A DNA stretch of 64,000 bases from Isoetes taiwanensis (taxonomy: Eukaryota > Streptophyta > Lycopodiopsida > Isoetales > Isoetaceae), in contig JAJEKV010000137.1 of the NCBI GenBank assembly GCA_021234155.1, forward strand, positions 1,276,225 through 1,340,224, written 5' to 3'. The position numbers and the translations under genes are program-made. The notes below the pieces were generated by a model. The model was not told where the DNA came from. It saw only the letters and a program-made list of their open reading frames with translations, and made no database searches. Each line of letters begins with the position of its first letter. The first letter of the stretch is position 1. Positions 56,901-64,000 of the stretch are shown piece by piece.

Positions 56901-58701
56901 CTGGCCTAGCATCTACTGCGGTTAACCATGTCCTACCTAGCAGCAAATCATAAGATCCTGCATGTTGTGTTGGATCTGCAAAAGCTATGACCATAAAGCT
57001 GGCTTTTGTTCTCACTCCCTGGACATCTAGCTTGACATTTTCCACCATGCCTATTGGACTAACAGATTGTTGGTTGAACCCTTTTATGATCAGAGGCGAA
57101 GTTGATGTGATGTGCAAGCCTAACTTTGACATGATATGATGGGGCATGACATTGACTCCTGACCCTCCATCTACAATAATGTTTGATACTTCAAAATCAC
57201 CTACATAGGCTGAGCAGGTTAAGACATCTGGATCTTCAAAATTTGCTTCACTAACTAACAAGGTGTGCTCGCTGGGTGATTCTACATCTATTAGCCTCAA
57301 AAAACCCTGTTTGTAGGAAGGCGACTCTCTAAACAAGTTCAATAGATCTATACTTACCTTAGTAGACTTAAGAAGGTGTTCTACTTGTGAGATCGGAATC
57401 AAAGCTGAGGTTCTTGGAACCGGAACTGGTGGCAACCTCTCCTTTGCTTTAAGTAGTTCATCTGCTTGATCAGGCGGTCGTTTCCCTTTGTCTGCTTGCA
57501 ATCTAGTTACAGCTAGAACAGAGGCCAGATCTGGTTCACAAGTTTCAATCATGCAAGAACTTGCCTCAGTAGCTTTTTTCTTCCCACCGGTTTGATCAAA
57601 TGCTTTCACTTGACAGAACTTATCATCATGCCCTGTCAAACCACAATAAGTGCATACTGGACATTCCTTACCAAAGTGGCCACGCTTAGTACATCTTGGA
57701 CATGGTCTTCTCCAGCATGTTTCCTCTGTGTGACCAGTCCTATTGCAGAGCTTGCATGCCATACTTGATGCTGCAGACATACTTATCATGTTTTTCTGCA
57801 TCTCTTCCATCATTTTCTTTATCTGCTCCCCAAATTGTTCTTGTTGTTTTGTGAGCTGTGCTTGCAAGTCCTCTTGCTGCTTTTTCAGATCTTCCTTTGC
57901 TTGCTTAAGCTGCTCCCTCAAGTCTGCTACCTCCTTTTTCTCACTTTTCTCTGCCCTGACTGCATAAACAGAAGCTGAAGAATTTGGCAACTTATTTACT
58001 CCTTCCCGCCAGTATCCAGTATGTCTCATCTCAAGTTCAGGCAGCTCTTCAGTTGTGCGACTCAATGATCTTGCTTTGTTGAATACTTCCGAGATGGTGT
58101 TGAATTCTCCAGATTCAAAAATCTTAGTAAGCTTATTATACATTCTTGATTTCATCCGCAATCCATAGATGAAGAAATGTATGACTGTTGGAAGAGCATT
58201 CTCTATGTGCCTCTCTTGGCATACCTTAAGGTAATGTGAAAATCTTTCTATATAGTCCATCACTTCCTCTCCTGCTTGCAGCTGAAAAGTATGCAGCTCA
58301 TGGACTAAGGTTCCTGTGCTAAGGGCTATGCCAAATCTTGTCACAAAAGAATTACACAAAGAATTCCATGTTAGCTCCTCATGCATAGTAAAATGCTCAT
58401 ACCATAGTTTGGCCTTCCCTTTCATACATTTTCCAAACATTGAGATCTTATCTCCTCGCCTTCTGCCGTGTAATTCATAATAGTCTTCAAAACTGTGCAG
58501 GAACTCAGTTGGGTTCCACGAACCATCAAAAGCTGGAGGGGCTGGTACAAAAGGGGCTAACAGCATTCCAAGTTCATGAGGTTGAAGCCCTGCATTCCCT
58601 TGCCCTGCATCTGCATTTTCTTGCCTTGCATCCTCCAGAGGTGGACCTTGATTGGTGGCAGATTGACTGTCTGCCACTTCTTCTTCAACCCTTCTTACCA
58701 T
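53953..58701 (-). CDS. Gypsy gag-pol polyprotein with extra RNase H (1582 aa)
   Basis: Domains by residue: retrotransposon gag (about 55-215, FDGSWNPTEFLHSFEDYYEL); Lys/Glu/Gln coiled coil (251-305); three CCHC knuckles (C316-C329, C334-C347, C350-C363); protease with DGGSG at 511 instead of DSG/DTG; an RNase H of archaeal/plant type (673-795) with catalytic D676, E716, D740, D790; RT (about 900-1120) with D990 and FLDD at 1052-1055; normal-position RNase H (about 1200-1320) that has lost most acids (FVTVTKWAIG, VIIKKNPMPL, NPSGYLPYAL); integrase zinc site (C1450, C1453) and DDE D1481, D1542, E1577. The start ATG at 58701 lies 42 bp from the primer site. The frame ends in the integrase by frameshift. 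Confidence 0.93.
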   Translation of the reverse strand: MVRRVEEEVADSQSATNQGPPLEDARQENADAGQGNAGLQPHELGMLLAPFVPAPPAFDGSWNPTEFLHSFEDYYELHGRRRGDKISMFGKCMKGKAKLWYEHFTMHEELTWNSLCNSFVTRFGIALSTGTLVHELHTFQLQAGEEVMDYIERFSHYLKVCQERHIENALPTVIHFFIYGLRMKSRMYNKLTKIFESGEFNTISEVFNKARSLSRTTEELPELEMRHTGYWREGVNKLPNSSASVYAVRAEKSEKKEVADLREQLKQAKEDLKKQQEDLQAQLTKQQEQFGEQIKKMMEEMQKNMISMSAASSMACKLCNRTGHTEETCWRRPCPRCTKRGHFGKECPVCTYCGLTGHDDKFCQVKAFDQTGGKKKATEASSCMIETCEPDLASVLAVTRLQADKGKRPPDQADELLKAKERLPPVPVPRTSALIPISQVEHLLKSTKVSIDLLNLFRESPSYKQGFLRLIDVESPSEHTLLVSEANFEDPDVLTCSAYVGDFEVSNIIVDGGSGVNVMPHHIMSKLGLHITSTSPLIIKGFNQQSVSPIGMVENVKLDVQGVRTKASFMVIAFADPTQHAGSYDLLLGRTWLTAVDARPVWSKGECTISDGQNKAIIYAKRVGKRMEAPVYLAEVEDIVAEVSAGHYGIFNELGIPAPEPNLEQEFCPQATLWFDGGVSKKLGLASIGVVIRGPRGELILTHGQSIPLCTNNMAEYAALLAGLRLALDKKIEVLQVHGDSELVCNQSLRLYQVKCAHLQEPHKQVLSLLSKFREVRISHVARTLNTEADALCKKIIMEALCEGVVREDELPQGFEQHMCEILTISTDMANELCEITVMKEGKERTLRVGVMANEEEKKELTKMFNKFADCFAWDYGELKGIPPEVCEFRINTMEGVMPVKHKLRRINPHLLNMVKEELDKLLQVGFIYEIENPMWVSCIVPVLKKNKKIRVCVDYQDLNKATLKDHYPLPFQEEILYQAATQEVFSFMDGFSGFNQISVCPKDRPKTAFITSWGTYAMNVMPFGLMNAPATFQRCMTVAYRSMLQQGLGIFLDDLCLANKRVDHLKQLEEVLTLSRASQVCLNPAKCQFFCDGGVLLGHYVSTRGIQISSEKIDIIHKLPVPKTVKEVRKLIGMCSFLRIHIPNFSHLMGPITKLTRVGKLSKGQSKSIPVHWTEECQTAFDKLLQVMTSGTVLVPSQDGRPYSAFVTVTKWAIGVALCQKNETKGYDIICYSGRQLSDVENRYPILEKYACALVFLFHRHEHLLLKEHTEVIIKKNPMPLISGKSLKKAKHQRWMSYLAQFDFAIKTAHALSNPSGYLPYALMEEDITLEEVVESSAYIYVQDSWMLPYVYLLQGLDLPERFTGPEQRRIRRKLSQFLLVDGILCRRSADGVLQRCLNEEEQQYVLEMCHNGVCSGHFAGQATAKRILRAGYYWPTLFKDAHNHTLRCQACQFHQPKRTNFAELATVPTFGPFHTWGLDFIGPIPMSSSGHQYILMATDYFTKWGRGNSKQKAAMTQVVCTFVHQQICCRYGIPLVLISDRGSHFMNELMQELTNKIKLRHVFSSSYYPQGNGRESTNKR

Positions 58702-58742
58702 CTTTTCTTGCTTAGCAATAGAACAATAATCCAGGGAATTAT

Positions 58743-58758
58743 CTCGGTAGGACCTCCA
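58743..58758 (-). promoter_or_regulatory. Gypsy primer-binding site (tRNA-Gln type)
   Basis: The minus strand reads TGGAGGTCCTACCGAG, complementary to a tRNA 3' end CTCGGTAGGACCTCCA. From memory this is the 3' end of plant tRNA-Gln (acceptor TAGGACC plus U and CCA). Three bases separate it from the LTR edge at 58762. Confidence 0.8.
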
Positions 58759-58761
58759 AAA

Positions 58762-59936
58762 TGATGGCCCCTAGCCTGGATCTTGAGGCAATCACCTGTG
58801 TTGGAGATAATGGTCTGGACCTCCAAGTCACTGGTGGGCAGCGACTACACCCAAAACGTCCTTTGAGCAGCTATAGATATGGTGGTGTTGAGGTTTAGAG
58901 AAGCAGAAGGAAATTGTTCAAGAAGAATAATTCAATTTGGAGAAAGAAACACTCTTCCAGTAAAAATAGCATTAAGGAAATTGTTAGATGGATGTCGGAA
59001 TCTTGTCTTTTTTTTCTTTTTCTGGAAATAGAAGGGCTGCACCAGATAAACAGGCAATATGTGGATTGGCTCAGAAAGTAGGCAATTTCGTATTTGTGCT
59101 GATATATCAGAATCAAGAGCAAATAATATATCTTCCTTGGTATGGAAACAACTACTACCTTTTCACCTTCAAAACGATATGGCTTTTTTTTTTTTTTTTG
59201 ATGGAACAACAAGGAACTACTTCACTTTGTAAGCAGGCAATTCTGCAGAAAAGACTACAGCAAACAGCAAGATTAGAATGCATTATGACACAACAACAAC
59301 TATACTTGCATTAATTGGCTCTCCCAATTGATCAATCAGATCATGGAGATTCTCAAATACAATCCAGGTGATATTCTTAACAGCAGGATCACTCTTACAC
59401 ATGAATAAACAGTCAAATATCTGAACTCAAATAGATAAATACCAGCTCCATTTTTCCTGTCTGCAAGTTAACGAATGTTCTCAGGGATGAAATTCTGCTT
59501 TGGCGACACAGCTCCTCCAAGAAATTCCGATCTCCTATGGCCGTGCGTTTCTTGTTCCTAGTCCTCTTCTTAAAAGCTCCACGAATCAGTTGAACTTCAT
59601 GCCGTTGGTGGATTCGGCATCCATTATGGCTCTGTTTGAGATAGTGCCAAATCCCCATGTATCCGAATGATTTTTCCTGTTCTTTCCTTTAGCTCAAATT
59701 TTCTTACATGGTTCTTGCCAGCATAGGTCTAGGTTAAGAATGCAAAATCGAAATGGTATAACAAGGTGGAGGACAAGGCTTAGGTTAGAAAAATGTAAGA
59801 ACGGAAATAATATGGAACAAGGTTTTCAATGCAGTGCAAACAGAAATGGGAAATGCGATTTTGGAGATAAGCCTCCTTTTTTTTTTCTTTGTTTTTTCTC
59901 TTCTTTTTTTTTCAAATTGCCCCTTTTCTTCTCTTT

Positions 59937-59968
<32 letters not shown>

Positions 59969-61607
59969 TTTGCTCACGTTTTATGGGCAATGGCTAGAAT
60001 AGAGATAACGGCAAGTTTTATGGGCAATGGGTAGAATAGAGATAAACGGCAAGTTTTATGGGCAATGGGTAGAATAGAGATAAACGGCAAGCAAGCGAGA
60101 GGTGTACAGAGTTGATAGATGGAACGGAGCTAGTGATTTGAATGATAATGGATGCAATGGATATAAGGATGTGGCGACTGTGTCAAGGTTGGCAAGGTGG
60201 ATGTGGATGCTGACAGAACCATGCAAGAGTCTTCAAGTTTCTAAAAATTTATCCAAAAAATCGTGAACATTGCACCGACCTGTGATGCCTTAATGGATGT
60301 AGCATGCTGAATTGGTACTCTGCAATCCATAACTTAATCTGCTCACTTGTTGTTTCCTTCAGCAAAACTCCCCATTTGACCCTTACGTCTGCAACACACT
60401 TCTGCAAGTATAGTTGTTGTGCTCAAATGCAATAAAGATGCTGGAAGCAAGAAAATGCTATGGTGGTGGAGTGTGATAGAGAAATGCATGAACAAATGCA
60501 AGTGGGGGTGGCATTACTTATGCAAAAACAAGATATGCCCTAATTAAATGCAATGAAGTTGTTGGCACCAAAAAGGTGGCCAACAATGACATTGCTACCA
60601 TTGTAGTTATATATACATTCCCATTTTCCTCTATGTTTTGGTAACGCCTTTGACATATGAGGCTGGGTGTAAATAAACTAGAAGCCATGGTCACACATTC
60701 AAGTAATTGACTTTGGCATATAAAGTTGGATGTAACTGGATTCAAAGTTGTGTGACAAATTTGTAGATTGGAAAGCAATACTTTCAATATGTAATATCCT
60801 TTTGAAGTAAATGTGAATTACATTATATTTATCATGTTGTTGTCCTCTAACTCAAAGTATAAGTTCTCCATGTTCATGGGCAAAAAAAGGCACCACTAGA
60901 ACACCCACTAATTAGAAATCAAGGGTTAAAAGTACGCAACTACCTAACAAGTTTTTCCCCCATAAATATTGTGCCTAGGTATGTACATTAAACACATCCA
61001 ACATGCTTGGTATACATGATTTCTCATGGCATCCTTGGACGCCTCGGCAACCCTACCCCTACAATCCCTACTAAGCCCGGCAACGCCGGGCAATGTTACT
61101 AGTTTTTACATGTAAGTTATCTTTATGTATGTTATATTTTTTATGGATGCAAACCTTTCTTGGCAATAGAAATCTCTAGTTGTATATTAAAGCAACATGT
61201 TATTTCTAAGGTTTTAATTTATATAAGCAAGCATCACCATTTATGGTCCATGAACCAATTGTATTAAGCATATATCTCTCATTAGCCTTATATTTATTTT
61301 CTCCTATAGAATGATACTATGGCTTTTTAGCTTCGATCACATGATTTTTGAAAGGTTTAAATGAAAGTCCATGTAGGTTCAATTGGTTATAAATACCCTA
61401 TAAATTCTCAATTGTTTGTGCTTCAACCTTACCCTTAAATTATGCAAGCTAAAATAATCAATTAATTTTATCCTATAGAGAATCATACAAATAAACTATA
61501 TGTCAAAGTTGAGATCAAAATTGATTAAGGTGGCACCATTAATGATTTTTAAACTTTCAGTCATTTGGACCAATGATGGGCTGCAACTGGACTACAGATA
61601 ACGGTTT
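58762..61607 (-). repeat. Gypsy right (5') LTR-like repeat
   Basis: Collinear with 50607-53436 with few differences (T-run lengths near 59190 and 59940, and scattered substitutions). At its outer edge it still contains the 51-bp pol tail sequence, which a simple LTR should not, before diverging at 61608. Confidence 0.88.
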
Positions 61608-62464
61608 ATATTGATTTTTTATAGTAACAGTTTTTCATATTTTTCCTTGGTTCTTTTTGCATTGGCTTCTTCACACGAGATATTTTGAGGATGTGTTTTT
61701 GTAAAGCCACACCTTAGGGCATATATCTAGAATAAACATGAAAGATATAACATAATTGATGCTATCTATTCTAGTATAATCCTCAAGATAATGAACAACA
61801 AATATTTTTTGTGAACAAAGTGGTCGAAGAGCTACTCGTATTCCAAAACTCAACATGGACTAACATAGGGATATTATCAAATTTTGAATGAACTATGGAC
61901 TAGTAATGGGCAGGTACAGATATCGTTTTTGATTTTTTTTTACTATGTCTTTTGCTCTTTCCACGAGCTTGTTTTTGCATTGGTTTCATATCTGTATAAA
62001 CTTTCATAATGTGATTTTTTTGAGGACAACCTAGAGTTATATGTAGCAATGCTATCTATTTGTATAAATTCCCTAAAATTGAAAATAGAAGTACAAACTC
62101 AACAAATATTTTTATAGGATGGAGGACCTCGTGAAATACTTATATGCCAAATTTGAACTCAAAATTGATCTCCTCCTGAAAGTTGTTGTTTTTATAACAC
62201 AACTGCTTTCTGGGAACCAGTATTGGTTCTCAGAAGGCAGAGGACAGTTTTGACCCTGTCATGTTTGAATTGACCTATCTTCCTTCACAGACTTCGAATC
62301 GAGATGTGGTTTTTTGTGCCTTGCTCTATATCTCGTATAGAAAAATAACATTATAACCAGAAAAATCAAAAAAATCTTTTCATCAAGACAGTTTTACTTT
62401 GTGTGAACATGAAGCTTTTGGTACTTGACCCCCTTGGGTTTGCTAGAGCCCCTTGGATTTCATT
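61608..62464. other. Right flank with diverged 315-bp modules
   Basis: Two related stretches start near 61614 and 61930, sharing GATTTTTT, TTTTTGCATTGG, TTTTGAGGA, ATGCTATCTATT and CTCAACA in the same order. A further module edge (CAGATATCGTTTTTGATTTTTT at about 61916) resembles the Gypsy repeat edge (CAGATAACGGTTTATATTGA). No gene seen. Confidence 0.5.
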
Positions 62465-62635
62465 ATGGAAGAATCTGCAAAGAAACTGAAGTTGGTAAGG
62501 GAATTAGGAACCATTCGATCTGCCAATAGTTTGAAGATTGCTGAATCTATGGCAGCAATGACTCAGAGTATATATCAGATGACCAAGGACACACTTCTTG
62601 AAATTGCCAAACTGGCAGCCAAGAACAAACAATAA
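62465..62635 (+). CDS. Small ORF, helical, unknown
   Basis: An ATG at 62465 opens 57 codons starting MEESAKKLKLVRELGTIRS and ending KLAAKNKQ. It is rich in Ala, Lys, Met and Leu and looks like amphipathic helix, similar in style to the C-terminal tails of Myb/SANT-like accessory proteins of DNA transposons, but no family can be named. An upstream exon is possible. It lies tail to tail with the transposon-like ORF at 63050-63940. It may equally be a chance ORF. Confidence 0.3.
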   Translation: MEESAKKLKLVRELGTIRSANSLKIAESMAAMTQSIYQMTKDTLLEIAKLAAKNKQ

Positions 62636-63049
62636 AGATATGATTTTAACTTTCCTGCATTCAGTTATCTCGAATGAATACTAACTGTCTCAATATTCAA
62701 TAATTGGTACTGAACCATCATTCATGTAAATTGGATTTATGTCAGGATTTTGGACCATTTTGGCACTGCAACTTTTTCCCGGGTTAGTAAATTTGCATCG
62801 AGAATGTGACTTTTTTTTATAACAGCACAACATGATTGCATTAAAAATCGAAAATATTTTACATATATATGTCGAGTGATATAATGCCGATTACTTCTCA
62901 GAAGTGACCCCTAAAGATATCATAGCTTTCTTCCTCACTTCCACAGGTATTGTAACCCTAGTAGTCTTGCCTAGGATGACCTTTGGGGTCCATGAAAACA
63001 AAATAATATCTAACTCAACCCAATCATCCCCTTCAATAGGGTTTTTCTT
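62636..63049. other. Stretch between convergent ORFs
   Basis: About 400 bp, AT-rich, no coding signal recognised apart from the end of the minus-strand ORF. Confidence 0.4.
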
Positions 63050-63940
63050 CTATTTCTTTGTCCAAGAGTCTCTATATCTTTTTTCCTTTGCCACTGCATT
63101 TAACTGGTGCACTGGACACCACCACTCCACAGGAACTTTGTTCACATTGCGGTCACCCAATTCTTTGCAAACATCGGAGATGGTGTAACCCATCCACACA
63201 GGGTATGTCTCTTTGCGCTCTAGTACTATAAGTGCAAATTGATGGTAAAGCAAGTCATCTTTGGGATCATAATCCTCCAGCCCGAGATATTTAGGCCTTC
63301 CTTTCTTAGGACCAACATAATATTTTTCAATAGCTGGAAGGGCCATCGACTTGCGAATACTACTAACCACATCATCAACTTCCTCAGGTGTTATCAAGTC
63401 TCTCCACCTAGACTTAGGTAGCCATCCATCCTGCAGTTCATCAGAGGATGTGTCTACTTGTCCCAATAATCCATGTACCTGTGTCCAATAATCTATCAAT
63501 GCAAGGTTGATATCATCAGGGTTATTTTTCCAATACTTGATGTATTCAGAAATGCCGTCCAATGTGCTTCGCAATGAATCCACCTCTGCAAAAGGCTTAA
63601 GAGCTTTTGGTTGACTCTTGGGAATCTTAGGTTTACCATTCTCATCTTCGTGCCATATAGGTACTCCGTCATCTGGCCTCCATTGCATTATTGGCTTATT
63701 TCCCATGACCCAGAAAGTGTACTGAAGAGGTCTAGATTGACCTTCCATATCAAGACCATAACTTTTGATAAATTTTTTCCAATCAAGCACCTGTTGTATG
63801 ATCAACCATATAGGAGAACGTGAAATGCATTCACTAAGAACTTCCATTAATCTAGGAAGATTGGTCACAGTTTGAGATTTCAACTGCGCACTATACTTCC
63901 CAAACAATGCATTCACATCCTCATGAGTATGTCCAGGCAT
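63050..63940 (-). CDS. Transposon-like ORF with PGHTHEDV motif (DUF7869-like), partial
   Basis: Frame of 296 codons beginning MPGHTHEDVNALFGKYSAQL. PGHTHEDV-D-LF followed by a long charged region is, from memory, the end of the DUF7869 domain found in many transposon-derived proteins. Further on it has WLIIQQVLDWKKFI, YTFWVMGNKPIMQW, WTQVHGLLGQVD and a basic C-terminus. A TGA lies four codons upstream of the ATG. An AG acceptor-like site just before GGTTCTTAATG suggests that this is a terminal exon of a longer gene whose catalytic part lies beyond the window's right edge. The family assignment is tentative. Confidence 0.6.
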   Translation of the reverse strand: MPGHTHEDVNALFGKYSAQLKSQTVTNLPRLMEVLSECISRSPIWLIIQQVLDWKKFIKSYGLDMEGQSRPLQYTFWVMGNKPIMQWRPDDGVPIWHEDENGKPKIPKSQPKALKPFAEVDSLRSTLDGISEYIKYWKNNPDDINLALIDYWTQVHGLLGQVDTSSDELQDGWLPKSRWRDLITPEEVDDVVSSIRKSMALPAIEKYYVGPKKGRPKYLGLEDYDPKDDLLYHQFALIVLERKETYPVWMGYTISDVCKELGDRNVNKVPVEWWCPVHQLNAVAKEKRYRDSWTKK

Positions 63941-64000
63941 TAAGAACCCTCAATTCACTCTTTCAAAGGCACCCACAACTGTCAGATAAGATAGGAATGA

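Larger units (their letters stand above)
50607..61607 (-). mobile_element. Ty3/Gypsy LTR retrotransposon, near full length (11 kb)
   Basis: Read on the minus strand: right LTR-like repeat (58762-61607), tRNA-Gln-type primer site, gag-pol ORF 58701-53953, frameshifted integrase tail to 53386, left LTR-like repeat (50607-53436). Domain order is gag, zinc knuckles, protease, extra RNase H, RT, degenerate RNase H, integrase, which places it near the Tat/Ogre group of plant Gypsy elements. The two flanking repeats are almost identical, so insertion is young. No matching target-site duplication could be found; the left flank is ATGAC and the right flank ATATT. Confidence 0.9.

Noticed and set aside
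55058-57967. Plus-strand frames opposite the Gypsy polyprotein
   Set aside because: They are antisense shadows of the 1582-codon ORF.

Overview
The window is plant nuclear DNA, probably from a gymnosperm or another large-genome seed plant. It carries spliced genes with GT/GC-AG introns, a CIPK kinase relic, a PIN-LIKES (PILS) auxin-carrier relic, a plastid-targeted CobW-type GTPase, Copia and Ty3/Gypsy LTR retrotransposons, LINE, SINE, MULE and foldback relics, and a nuclear insertion of plastid DNA (psbC joined to rps8). The gymnosperm guess rests on the flavour of the plastid proteins and the TE load, and is inference.

Layout: almost everything from 295 to 27576 occurs again, in the same order and strand, from 27588 to 54298. 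Each copy holds, left to right: a minus-strand Copia element with its 5' LTR; a MULE-like foldback element; an intronless broken CIPK kinase; the CobW GTPase gene; a degenerate Copia RT followed by a LINE 3' end; a 152-bp-TIR foldback element; a SINE-like tRNA head; a 765-bp tandem repeat; a PILS-like relic; an (AG)n microsatellite; about 4.4 kb without recognised genes; and the left (3') end of a minus-strand Gypsy element. The first copy stops abruptly inside the Gypsy integrase. In the second copy the Gypsy element continues (large 1582-codon gag-pol ORF, tRNA-Gln-type primer site, second LTR-like repeat to 61607). The last 2.4 kb is single-copy and ends in a transposon-like ORF.

The most important observation is the junction between the copies (27577-27587). 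It contains 11 bases that belong to neither flank and match, from memory, the 3' end of the Oxford Nanopore ligation adapter. The sequence on both sides is also full of lesions concentrated at CAG/CTG trinucleotides. The simplest reading is that the 27-kb tandem duplication is an assembly product: two haplotypes (or two copies) of one locus joined end to end through a poorly trimmed nanopore read. The copies differ by about 1 percent even where they are clean. They also differ by a 1.1-kb promoter-region duplication found only in copy 1 and a 562-bp composite plastid insertion found only in copy 2, so they look like two different alleles rather than one read twice.

The one clearly functional gene is the CobW-type GTPase at 8889-11254 (10 exons, 466 aa). 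The most interesting mobile element is the Gypsy, which carries an extra RNase H between protease and RT while its normal RNase H has lost most catalytic acids.
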